Below, piece after piece: positions 51,130 through 63,950 of a stretch of DNA of 64,000 nt; the first letter of the stretch is position 1; every line of letters starts with the position of its first letter. Position numbers and translations under genes: made by a program. The stretch is from the NCBI GenBank assembly GCA_963693285.1, contig OY848924.1, forward strand, positions 1,292,144 through 1,356,143, read 5' to 3'. The DNA is from Xestospongia muta (taxonomy: Eukaryota > Porifera > Demospongiae > Haplosclerida > Petrosiidae). The notes beneath the pieces were generated by a model that had not been told where the DNA came from, made no database searches, and saw only the letters and a program-made list of their open reading frames with translations.

Positions 51130-51892
51130 CTATATTAAATAAGAATAATATTGTGTTATCAGACTATAAAACATACTTTGACTACTTTGACCAGCTTGTT
51201 GAAATGTTTCTTCATTATTAACTATATTAGAATCAAATATGTACAAACTTGATAGAATTAATAATGTACATCATCTTTCCACTAATTATAGCCATGATGA
51301 ACTTACCACTGACAGTGTTACTGTCCTCTGTAATAGACTCACTAACACTTTCATCCACATCTATATTGTGAAGGATATATAGTAATTTAATTAGTCATTT
51401 AATAATCATTATGTAATCATGTACAGGTTAAGTAATATGAACTTACCATCACTTTGTTGTTCAGTTGTGTTTTTGTCTGTTTGTGTTACATCTTCTATAA
51501 AAGATACAGTATATATTTGAGGTATATGTATTTATCAGATAACGATATTTTGGTTGAGAATAAGTCATCATTATATGTGGAGGATCTATAATGAACTAGT
51601 ACATTTTAATATCTTACCAGTAGTGGTCAACAGCTCCAAGATATCATCATCACAAATGTCACTAGTTCCCTTTGTCATGGCTACATAAATAATATCATAA
51701 AATAATTATGATAATTACTAGCTTACAAAGACAATGATAAGTAAAGTATCATTATTAAGAAATTTTGAATTCTCTTACTAGCTGCTACACAAAGTTGTGT
51801 TTTCTATTGCACTTTTAAGTGAAGGTACAAATACATAATTTAACAAAAGTACAATTATCTTGCATTATTGAGAATATTTTATAAGTACTTAC

Positions 51893-52165
51893 ATTCTAAA
51901 AACTTCTCTATCTCCATGACAACAGATTTATTTTGGATAGGTGGACTTCCTATTACTTCTAAAATGGTATTCCAAGTAACAGGTTTAGTCATTCTCTCAT
52001 TCCAAAGTTGTAGTACTTGGGAAAGTTTGTCAATATCACGTTGACTGGAATAAAGTAAAGAATCAAGTTCTCCACTTCCAATTTCAAGACATTCACCAAT
52101 AGTGTGCCACCAACTACAAATCCCAGACATTAGCTTTAGGAGGTTATTTTTCTTGGGAGCTTCTT
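51893..52165 (-). CDS. Gene D Death domain exon
   Basis: Encodes about 91 residues with the Death fold pattern: WWHTIGECLEI, then LDSLLYSSQRDIDKLSQVLQLWNE, then TWNTILEVIGS, then a closing helix EIEKFLE. Entry and exit are phase 1, as for the gene A exon 5122-5436. It also resembles the B1 Death domain in length and spacing. Confidence 0.75.
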
Positions 52166-53199
52166 CTAATAAATTAAAGATATAAAAATATCAAAAAGAA
52201 AACATAAGAACATAAGACAGTCTATATGTTCTTAGATATATACATAAACATGAAAATCAAACCTTTTAGAGTTGAAATGTTTCTAGATTGAAGGCGATCT
52301 TTTGATATTTTTATTATCTCATCTTGTGTTAAACATGGACTTGAGAGAACCTTAAATTCAATAAAATATATCTCTTGAAATAATGAGTACAAGGATAATG
52401 TATTAATTTAGTATTTGATTGTGTTCACATATAAAGATGTATAGTCTCATATATCATATAATAATGAAGACATGTAGTAGATTTAATATAGTATTGTAAC
52501 TTACCAAAGGATTTTGTCCAGTGAAAAAGCTATAGTCATTGAGATGACTGGCAACATCAGAGTAAGTGGTACCTTTGGATGTATTATAAGATGACATTAT
52601 ATTGGGAGCAAATTCTTGTATGTGTTGAAGAAATCTCTCTGGAATAACTTGATTGGCTTTATTATTAGAAAATAAGGCATGGATGACTGCTGGTGCAAGG
52701 GAGATGTACGGCTCATGTGGACAGATGTGTTTAACGTTGCCTTGATCTCCATTGTGGTCAAGGATTTCCTTGTTACCTATTATTCCTTGAGCCACAGAAC
52801 TTACTCGATAGAGTATTCGTCTAGAAATTTCCTTACCACGGATATCAGCTAATGATCCAGGAGGGATGATGTACTCATTGATTTCACAAGGGGAAAACTG
52901 CTTTTGAAGAGAAAGAACCAGTTTTATAACAGAGCAACATATTTTTTGACTTTCAACTCCTTTGTCATTGGAAACAAATACAGTGACACATCTATTATTA
53001 TCTGTCACTTCCACTACTACGTGATTGATATGTTTCCAATAAATACCATTCTTCCAGACTGTACAGTGACGATCAAACTGCTGTACAAGAGTGTTTGTCG
53101 ATACTTCACCAGCTTTACGGTGACGAAGAGGGCAATATTTAGAATAAGCTAATCGAAGCAAAAGAACGTGAAGGAAGCGAACAGAAAGAAATTGAAATG

Positions 53200-53992
53200 G
53201 GTTAGGGCAGGAGCACATGAGCGTCGCGAAGCGACGCGAAGGAGCGTCAAACTGCCATTATATTTGTATTCTAACCATTGTCGAAACACGGTGTCAAGGA
53301 TTATTCCATATAAGGAAATACACTTACTTAGCATAAGTACTGCTAAGTACGTGACGGAGCAATGAATATTATTACAATCATATGGCGAGTAAAACGAAGT
53401 CGAAACTAAGAAAGAAGTTATGTACATCGAGAAACGTTTAAAAGAACTATACTTGGAGGTTATGGAGGCTTTGTCATTAAAGAGGTGGAAACAGTTGAAC
53501 AACATTATATCACTTTATTCAACAAGACTAGTTCTCTGGCAATACATGAAAACTAGTCGCAGGCTAGGGAAGTTGCTGGAGGTCTTAAAAAGAACTTTCT
53601 GCCAGCTTTTTTGCATCTATTACAAGGGTAACAAACGTTTTGGTAGTTTCCTTGCTGCATGGACAAGGAAGTAGGCACTTAAGCCTGTGACACTTTGTCC
53701 ACACAGAACACCAGGACACTTGGGAGTTACCTTGTGTCTGAATATAATGATATATATATTTTGTTCAAGGTCGCTTGGCCATTTTCTTGACTTCTTGACT
53801 TCTCTTAAATTTATCTATTTAAAGCGCACCTACTAAGAGGTTACAGCCCAGAAGCTATTAAAATGCAAAACACTTAGCAGTTATCTCCATATATGGACAT
53901 ATGCTCTAAGCTGTGATTCGACAACAGTTGGTTAAGGGAGTTTGACGCTCCTTTGCGTCGCTTCGCGACGCTCATGCGCTCCTGGTTAGGGC
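53200..53992. mobile_element. 775-bp TIR transposon with 9-bp target duplication in gene D COR exon
   Basis: The element (53209-53983) has ~45-bp terminal inverted repeats starting AGGAGC, much richer in GC than the window. Target duplication ggttagggc lies at 53200-53208 and 53984-53992. A 9-bp duplication suits Mutator-like elements. Each TIR has an internal palindrome, GCGTCGCGAAGCGACGC. The interior has short frames (plus strand 53420-53674) without a recognisable transposase, so it is probably non-autonomous. Clean removal would restore the host reading frame. Confidence 0.85.
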
Positions 53993-55358
53993 AATACAAG
54001 CACCAACCAAATCCATTTTTGAAATGCTCATTTAAATCTGAAGGAGGCTCTGTGGTGATGAGAGCTGGGAAAAAAAGAACATCAACATTAGAAACATCAT
54101 CTGATGAAGACAGGTTGGTAGTAATAGCATTCAGTGTGTCTGAATCAATAGCATGACAAAATTCCATGCTTATTAAAAAATCAATAAGCATATTTGTATC
54201 ATATGTTGGAAAGAGCTCTTGTAAAACAGAAACATGGACAATACCAGTGTTGCTAGAGGTTGGTATAGGAAGACGCTTGATGGTCTGATTAAAAAGAACA
54301 CCATTTACTTTAGCAAGGAGCCTTGTTTTATTGATTATAATCCAACTATTAGACACTATTTTATTTCTCAGAAACAGAACAAGACCTTTGTCACTGAGAA
54401 TTGACAAGTACTCAACCAAAACTGTTTCATCTGAAGGGAGGGATGGATCACCAAGAGCTTTTAGGTTTTCAATAAGCTCATTAATGCTAATAGCTAATTT
54501 CTGTAGCTTTTGGAGGTAGGCATAATGCACATGGCAATAATAACTAATGCTATCAGACTTATCATGAACAGCCTTACAACTTTCACGAAGGTGAACTATG
54601 AATTCAGGAAAACCTTTTCCACCTGGGTGATGACACTCCATGGCAACAAAACCTCTATACACTTGTTTACGGATGGCATCTTTAACAACATAATCGACAT
54701 GAATCTTGAATTCATCGCAACTGTCGGTAAATTGATCAGCATGGCTTCCAACGACAACCACTCGAGAAGGTTTAGTTAAATTAGCGCAAATATTTTCAAT
54801 AAAGTTAAACCAGTAATACAACTGTTTCTTGAAGTAGTCAAAACCTTTGGTTAAATCTATCACTATTGTAAAAACTGCAGGAGTTCTCAACATAAGATTC
54901 TCCAGCACAGCTGCATGACTACTATAATATTCTTGATGACCAGCAAAATCATAAAGAATAATATTGCCAACTTCATGACTACGAACATTATGATAGTTAA
55001 TACCGGCAGTTTCCAATTGTGCACCTTCAACACATTGAGAAGGGTTGTAGTGATAATCAGCAGGTTTATCAGCACGATATATAATGCATTGGGCTAATGA
55101 ACTCTTTCCAGCTGACATGTTTCCACAAAAAAATACTTTTCCATATGAATCAACTGGAAAGTCTTGACGACTTTTCTCAAATGGTTCAAACATCTTCAAT
55201 ATTTCTAATCTGTTTCGATCATACAGTCGGACTTCTTCTAGTGGTCTATTGTGACGATTGTTATGAGCAAGTGGATTGACTTTTCCAGTGGTAAGTAGAT
55301 ATGAAATCACATCTAATTTACTGTTTGCACAAGCAAGATGTAATAGAGAGTCCCCACT

Positions 55359-56535
55359 CTGTAAAGAATGAAGAAATACAATTATATTTATCATAAATTT
55401 ATACATGTATGATAGTTTAATAATGTTATATAATCTCCTAACAGAGCAACAATGAAAATTATTCAAACAATTTTGTTATTTGAATGGTAATTTTCCTTCA
55501 ATAATTGATATTATAAAATCAATAATGTGTTATATTGGAAAGAAACATAATACACATTGATAGATATATCAGTATAGTTACAGACATAGAAACAAAGACA
55601 AATCCTATAATTTGAACCAGTGCATTCGGATATTAGTCTGTGCTTGTTTCTTATATGCCTATAAGTGGTAATATTTAAAAGATCATAAGTTACGTAATGA
55701 TTTAACTTGCTACATCTACACAACATGTCCAAATGGCAGTCATGTAGTTGGTTATTATGTAATGCTTTGCAAATGGCAGTTCAAAGAGGTTCTGTTCTGT
55801 TCTGAGGCTAAGCTGTATATTTTGTAGACTCAGATTTTATAACACTTACTAAAATCTTCATTAAACCAAAATGTGGAAGTAGATAGAAGAGGAAACTTGA
55901 GGAAACTCATTGACAAAGTCACTTAAATGTGCATGTTATTGATCACATGATAATAATTATTACTTTTCAAATAGACATAGACACAAAGATCTTAGCAGAG
56001 CAAGATAAGTAAAATTCCCATAACTTGAAAATGAAGCATTCTTAGGAAAACGTTCATATTAAAAATGTAGATACTTACATATTGTACACACAATTTTTGA
56101 GAATGATACTCTACCATATAATTGGTGGTAAATTTGAAACAGACAGACATAATGAGACAGACTGACAAAGTAATGTAACCCTTGCCCACACAGTGAGTTG
56201 TGAGGGTCAATAAGAGGTACATCTCATATTGAGAATATTGTTAGTAATAATCACCTATAATATTAATAATTGTGTCTCTGTATTTAAACATACAAATAAA
56301 TACAACTCATCTGTTTATAATTGATATACTTTAGAATATCAAAGCATTATATCACAGTAACAGTTGCTATGACAACAACTATAATGATTATTGTTCTTGG
56401 AACATCTTTTGCCAAAAACATGTTATCAAAATATTAGACAGTCTGGATATGAGTGAGGTTTGTATCAATATTGAAGACAATATTAAATGTCATACTTCAA
56501 AGGAATAGTTCATAAGTAACTATAATATGACTTAC
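55359..56535 (-). other. Gene D intron
   Basis: No exon seen. The part from about 56386 to 56535 matches gene A intron sequence at 9050-9210. The rest has no clear counterpart in gene A and no recognisable element ends. Confidence 0.5.
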
Positions 56536-57394
56536 ATTATCTGTAGCATTTATGTCAGTGTATCCCATTTCAATTAATAGCTTTAGAACATCAACATGAC
56601 CCTTTCTTGCTGCATAATGTGCTGCTGTTCTATCAACCTAGAAAACAAAAGAGGAAAATTTATTCAGTTACAAAAAGCACAGGAACTATCATACAATAAA
56701 CTATATAGTCAATATAACAGTCATCAATACAGATAATCATAGCTATTGTATTATCAAGTCAAACCTGACTAATGACAGGGACATAAAAGGCATAAAACTA
56801 ACCAAGATATTAAAATGAGTGTCAGTTTACTATAAACATTGCCATCAATAATAAACTAGGTCATTTAGGTCACAAATGTAGCATAACTACCACACTAATA
56901 ATGATTATCAATTCTATTAACATGATATAAATATTCAAACTTTAGTTTATGACTACATTTAAAAGGTATAGGGTTTCTAAGTATTATAACCACTGAGATG
57001 TTCTATGGAGGTTTTTATTGCAGTATATTATAGAAGTTTTATGTTTGTTACTACTAATATAAAATAAAGTGACCATTTTAAATGTAATCATAAAGTAATT
57101 TATATATAATAGCTAACAAACAGCTTCTCTGTCCTGATTGATTATTGTAAACTTTATTTTTCTTTAATAACAGAACAGACAGTGGGTGTATCTAATGCAC
57201 GTCATTTGAACTTAGTATATATATGAGTTCTATTAGCCACACCCACTGATGTTGAATATAGTGTTAGTCCCTTTAAAAGAGATATTATTCTTCAATAATC
57301 TTAAGTTGTGGGCAAGTAATTGCAATATATGTCAAGTATGTCATCAACGTTAAGGTTTAATTTTTAAGAGGAGGGGTCTAGTTATATTTTACTC

Positions 57395-57970
57395 TGTCTG
57401 ACTTCAGTTCAGCCCTTCATTAAAAAAAGGTGTTTTATGCATGGAATGTAAGGTGAGGTATTTTCTCACCTATTATATGCACTTAGTGTTGAAGTACATT
57501 TTGATATTATTCATTACTTGTTCACGTGAATGTCATGCAAACAGACCACATTTTCTAGTGTTTGTGAAGATACAAAGGGGAAAGAGACTGAGGTCACAAA
57601 CAAAAGAGGTTGTTGGGAATGTCTATTTCAAGGAACTCAACAGACATCAACAGACTCAAGGACCTCTTAAACGAGCTGCTGATGCCACAGGAGATTCATG
57701 TGCCAGTATCAAGAGGCTATGGAAGAGAAAGTTGACACTGTTGGAGCTGCTTTTCCAACTCAGTCTTCCTTCTTTGTTTAAAAGGTTCTTTTCAGAACCT
57801 TGGTGGTTTATAGTTGCCTTAAATTGCAAAAGACAATACCTGATTATTATTTTAATATATAGTAATAATTGTTATAATATAACATCTGCTTATATAATTA
57901 GAACTGTAATTTTGAAATGCCACGTGACACATGGCTGAAGGTATGCAATTTGAAGTATGACAAAGATATG
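57395..57970 (+). mobile_element. Transposase-like N-terminal fragment in gene D intron
   Basis: A plus-strand open frame (57441-57938) contains RGKRLRSQTKEVV, then KELNRHQQTQGP, then LKRAADATGDSCASIKR. This resembles the N-terminal helix-turn-helix of DDE transposases related to IS630/Tc1 families seen in animal genomes (pattern recognition only). No DDE catalytic region follows. The block interrupts the otherwise shared A/D intron sequence, which supports an insertion. Confidence 0.5.
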
Positions 57971-58424
57971 CCATTGAAAATGTATGGAGTTTATAGTTTG
58001 CTACTTTCTTATAGCACTAGAGAGCCAAATTTTTTATATAAAATGTGGGTTTGCAAGCTGAATTGAATGGTGCAAGTTCCATGTGGATAGCTACAAGTCC
58101 AGTAACAGTATAAAAGTATAGTATATTGCTAATGATATAATACAATGCCTACTATCATCAGAACAGTTTGACAGAAATGGCACAATATACTAGTGGGACC
58201 TCTGTGAATACAAGATGCTTCCAACTATATGTACTACTATTATAACAGACCACACCTACTGATACCCAACACTGACTATCTTTGTTAATCCTGTATTAAC
58301 AAAAATCTGAACAACAAGTCGATATAGAAATTACTAACAGCCACACCCATAACATTCTATATCTATTAAATACTGATTTAAATCTAGTAACATGTAGTAA
58401 TCTCTACAAACAATATACACTGAC

Positions 58425-59931
58425 CATGTCACAAATATTGGGATCTGCATTGGAGTTTAACAGTAGCTGTACAATATCACAGTAACCTCTATTTGATGCT
58501 AAATGTAGAGCTGTTTTATGGTACTAGAAGAAGTACACAAGTATTTATTGTTGATTATAATAGCATTAAATTTTATACATTATTATAATATGTACCAATA
58601 ATAAAATTAAATGGACCACTTTTTAAAATTTAAACTGGAATAAAATTACAAAATTTGTCCTAAAATGCTTTTGGATGTATTGATATATTGCAGCTGTTAT
58701 CTCTATTATTGAAAACTGAAGATTTCAAATAGTTATCATAGAATAATAGAGAAGTATGGCTCACTACTGTATGTTTTTCCTATGCTCAAGGGTTTAGGGT
58801 TTAAGCTTTGGATACAAGTCTAGTAACAATATAAAAGTATAGTATAATGCCAATGATATAATGACTACAATCATCAGAGCAGTTTGACACAAATGGTACA
58901 TCATACTAGTGGGACCACTATGAATACCAAGATATTTCCAACTATATGCACTACTATTATAACAGGCCACACCTGCTGATACCTGACACTGACTACCTTT
59001 GTTAATCCTTTACTAACAAAAATTTGAACAACAGGTCGATGTAGAAATTGCTAACAGCCACACCCATAACATTCTATTAAATACTAATTTAAATCTAGTA
59101 ACATGTAGTAATCTCTACAAACAATATAAACTGACCCTTTCACAAATAGTGGGATCAGCATTGGAGTTTAACAGTAGCTGTACGATATCACAGTAACCTT
59201 CTTCTGACGCTAAATGTAGAGCTGTTTTCTGATACTAGATGAAGTACACAAGTATTTATTGTTGATTATAATAGCATTAAATTTTATAGAATATTATAAT
59301 ATATACCAATAATAAAAAGGACTAATTTTTAAAGATTAAACAGGATTAAAATTATAAAAAATATCCTAAGATGCTTTTGGATGTATTGGTATAGCATTTG
59401 TTCTCTCTATTATTGAAAACTGGAGGTTACAAGTAGTTATCAAAGAATAATAGAGAAGTACTGAATGTTTTTCCTATGCTCAAAAGTTTAGGGTTTAGGC
59501 TTTAACTGCAAGTCTATATAGTAACATAAGTATAATGCTAATGATACAATATCTACAATCATCAAAGCAGTTTGACACAAATGGCACAATATACTAATGG
59601 GACTGCTATGAATACCAAGATGTTTCCAATTATATGTACTACTATTATAACAGGCCACACCTACTGATACCTGACACTGACTATCTTTGTTAATCCTTTA
59701 CTACCAAAAATTTGAACAACATGTCAATATTGAAATTGCTAACAGACAGACTCATAACATTTTATATCAATTAAATGTGAATTTAAATCTAGTATCATGC
59801 AATAATCTCTAAAAACAATATACACTCACAAAGTTGTCACAAAGATTGGGATCCGCATTGTAGTTTAACAACAGTTTTACAATATCACAGTAACCTCTTT
59901 CTGATGCTAAATGCAAAGCTGTTTTCTGATA
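58425..59931 (-). repeat. Three ANK exon/intron units of gene D (~700-bp period)
   Basis: Exons at 58425, 59136 and 59830 encode near-identical ANK repeats (KTALHLAS..GYCDIV.LLLN.NADP). The intervening ~600-bp introns are also copies of each other: each has a GCCACACCCATAACATT-type block and an AGTAACATATAAAAG-like block. They correspond to the four-unit cluster of gene A, whose units are shorter. Confidence 0.8.
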
Positions 59932-60925
59932 CTAGAGGAAGTACACAAGTATTTATTGTTGAATATAATAGCATTAAATTATATAGAATATTATGATATT
60001 CATTTACTGCTTTCAATACTCACATATATCTATAGAATAATGTATAAAAATATACATTGATATTGTATACAAACACAGCCCAAAACAATTTATAACTGTC
60101 TAGTATGTAAAGTGTGTTTGTGAAAAATATAATAACTAGAACTACCACAGATATATCTGTTAATTTATAAAGGTTTACTGGTAAGAAACAATATTAATAG
60201 AAGTATTAGTATAACAATTGTATATAACACCTGCTCTGAAAGAGATGATTAGTAATAATTTATTTTTGGATCATCGCTACCATTATTATTAACTACATGA
60301 TATGTAGGACTTGTTTGTTTATTATTATGTAATGTATTTTAAAATATAAGTCTTAAGATATAAATTTGGTCATTAATTCCTACAAACTTCCTTGTTTAGA
60401 TTTGTATACAATATATACACAGGACATGAAAACACAACAGGTATATAATTAATATTAAACTAATATGTGGATATACAAGGTTTTTCTCACACAGTCATAT
60501 GCTACATTTAATAACAAATGTGACTTTGATCTCTATCTATAGTCAGTAGATGAAGTAAACTTTATCATTTCTAACATAATTTCTATATACTTAGGTTCTA
60601 ACTTTTTTTTGATCTTATTTACCTTCACACTGCTCTAATCATCTTATACACATCTTTTAGTAGTTTTAAATATGTCTATTTTTTCTTTAATAATAATAAC
60701 CACAACATTTTCTAACCACACCTCTTAGTAATAACAAAATAACACAAGTTTGTACTAGTATTTCAAACTATGTGGTACCTTTGTGAATACCAGGATTCTT
60801 TTAAGGATTACTTGCTATATTGTTAGTCCACAAACTAACTAGACTTCAAAGGTTGTACTAATAGCGCAAGGTTAGTAGGAAGTTTGACAAAATGTCAAAC
60901 TAGAGATATTGATTAAAGAACTAAC
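59932..60925 (-). other. Gene D intron, nothing coding seen
   Basis: About 1 kb of AT-rich intron, partly similar to gene A 12433-13354. No exon or element ends found. Confidence 0.45.
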
Positions 60926-63325
60926 CTTCTTATCACCACCACGATAAATATTGACATTAGCACCTGATGCAAGTGCTAGAGTTACATTTTCTATATCATC
61001 ATTTTCAGCTGAAGTCAAAAGTAAGTCATCCTGTTAAAATAAATAATATATTATAACTGTGACATGTACCCACATATTAGGTCATGTTTATAATACATCA
61101 TAACATATAAGATCACTATGTCCATGTCATCATACAGTAAATATATTATTACATTTATCACTTACATTTCTAACTTGGTCTATATCTCTTTCTCCAAATA
61201 AACATAAGAGCTTAACAATGTTATCATGACCATACCAGTATGCTATATGAAGTGGACTATGTCCCCACTATAAAATGAAATAGATTTTTAATAATAATAA
61301 TAGATTAAACTTGTTAAAGTGGACATATATAGAAATATACATACACACATGGTCCAAAACAATCTTAGGACTGATCAGGTTTATTTCGTGTAAGAACACA
61401 TTAATGTTATATATATTGTTTTACATATTAGGTTTATTATATTTTCCAGTCATATTAGTAATTGTTATATATCAAACAACAAATGAGAGCTACTTTGTCC
61501 CATCCACAGAAATTACATTGAAAATTAATTACATGACATGAAAAGGTTAACTTTATTGTATTCATAACATTGGCTTTGATCTATATCCTGTACTACTAGA
61601 CAAGTAGTACTACATATATGTACATGTAGTAGAGATAATAAATGAAATATAAACTATGCACAATACATACTGACCTTGTTGTAAACATTAGGATCTGCAT
61701 TTGACTGTAGCAGAAATTGGACTGTCTCAGTGTCACTATTACGTGAGGCTAAATGCAAAGCTGTATTATTATCCTAAATATAAAACAGCAAATAATGTGA
61801 ATAAAAATATGACTACTATGATTTTTAAAATACTACAGTAAGAGAATATAACAAAATCTGGTAATCAGTTATAGTATAGTGAAGATATCATAGCAATGTT
61901 GAACATCATACTATAGAGTTAGTAACAGTTTCAAAATATATGTGTACACAGATGAAGTAGTGACTTTGTTGATGACAGAATTAGTCTAATTCCTTGTCTA
62001 TTTCAGCAATACAAGGACATTGTTTATTGTGGTATCTAGATATAGTAAGTTCATAACATAGAAGTCAGATTATATATTGAATTGTGGATTCTTATTATGT
62101 ACTGTGGCTTTGAGTATCATACTTTGGTTTTCAATTGTTGGTATCTATACACAAACTATTTCAATGTCCTAGTGTTCTCATATCATATTGATTCCTATAT
62201 TACAATATCATGACATATACAGTATAGCTCATTAGGTTTTGAATATTTTATGCCAAAAATATTATTCAAAGTATTAAATCTTGTATATCTGACTTCTCAT
62301 AAAAATATTATATTGTTTTTTAAATAAACTTATAATTGTAAAGTTATCATTTATTAGAAAGAAGTCATTTATTATGATATGATATAACTTACTCTATTTT
62401 GGTCTTTAGTATTCACATTAGCATTCTTCTTTAAGGATTCTTTTATTATAACTACCTGACCTCTTACAGCAGCTGCTAACAATATTTCATTCTAAGAAAT
62501 CACAATAAGTAAATACAGATAATGTACATCATAATAAATACAACAGTATATACTAGGAATACACACGTACATAAATGTCACATGACCCAGATTTCATTAA
62601 CCAGAAGCTCCATTATTAACTATGTATAAAGTACATGACCATGTACAGTGTTATATAACTATATCCAACATATTAAAGTACACTTTATTTATCTGAAATG
62701 ATTTCAAGACATTAATACTAACATTCATAAATAGATAGACAAAGATCTACTTTATGACAGAAGATTTGCAGTGCTATCATAGGGTTTAATATTAAAAGAA
62801 AGGTAGTGTAGAGATAAACAGAACATAAGTACACAATAATTATATCAGTAAAGGTCATAATAATTATCCATTAAATGTATTGTTATGTGTATAAGGACTT
62901 GGGCAATAAATAGGAGACATTTTAATGTAAGTATGTACATGTACATAATATCAATGTAACAAACAAACACTTGTGTTATACTAAATATTGACCTCAACTA
63001 CATACATGTATACACTTACATAATTAGGAATAGCACCTGCATTTTCTAAGAACTGGACTATTGTGTTATGACCTCTGATGTAAGCTATAGTATGAGGTGT
63101 TATTGGTATAAAATAATCACCTTTATGATCATTAACCTATATAATAAACAAATATATTTTAATATATGAAATAAATCCAATTCCATATCTGTGTATACAC
63201 AATACAAGCTATTACTTTACATTGACATGTATCATTAATTAAAACATTACTATCACATAATATAATGGATTTCATTCAATTAAATTATAAGACAACATTA
63301 AAAATACTACAGTAAAGATCATGTA

Positions 63326-63584
63326 TACCGTATACCGGGATTTATTAGCGATGATAAAATTTGGCGGATTTGTAAAATTGGCGAGATTAAATTTGACAAA
63401 CTTAGCACATGTCCTGTTACCACACCCATTTTAGCCATCCAGCCACAATGTTCATTTGTACAAAATAAAGATTGTGGGTGTGGTGACTACAAGAAAAATT
63501 TTGATGGTTATTTATTTAGCGATTTTATAAAATTCGGCAATTTGCCAAATTTTATTGGTCACCAATAAATCCCGGTACACAGTA
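63326..63584. mobile_element. Tc1/mariner-like MITE in gene D intron
   Basis: The ends are CCGTATACCGGGATTTATT and the inverted partner AATAAATCCCGGTACACAG, bounded by TA dinucleotides at 63326-63327 and 63583-63584. This matches the TA target duplication of Tc1/mariner elements. Inner GCGATNNTAAAATTTGGC-like motifs extend the inverted repeat. No coding capacity. Confidence 0.7.
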
Positions 63585-63589
63585 TTAAT

Positions 63590-63950
63590 ACTCATTAAAT
63601 CTACATAATTTGAATTAATACTCATTAAATCTACAAAATTTACATAATTTGAATTAATTACTTAAGTCAATAGACACAAATAATAACAGTAGATTAAAGA
63701 AAAACTAATAGGATCTTACATAAAAATGGCATTTCAAGTTTGCTCCTTTCTGAATAATAATTAATAAATTGTGTAAATGTTGAAGTTTTTAATTAATATT
63801 TAGGTGTGGCTAAAATGAATTAATACTCATTAAATCTACATAATTTGAATTAATTACTTAAGTTAGTAGACACAAATAATAACAGTAGATTAAAGGGAAA
63901 TTAATAGGATCTTACCAAATCACGATATTTCAAGTTTGCTCCTTTCTGAA
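63590..63950 (-). repeat. Tandem duplication containing a truncated ANK exon copy
   Basis: The block at about 63640-63758 recurs at about 63845-63950, sharing TAATAACAGTAGATTAAAG and then CATTTCAAGTTTGCTCCTTT (one base different). The right copy is the real ANK exon of gene D (63916 onward). The left copy breaks off after CTTTCTGAA, so it holds only about 35 bases of exon and should be non-functional. Confidence 0.7.

Noticed and set aside
53149..53674. Genes inside the transposon in gene D
   Set aside because: Short frames on both strands lack transposase motifs and no start or splice context supports them.
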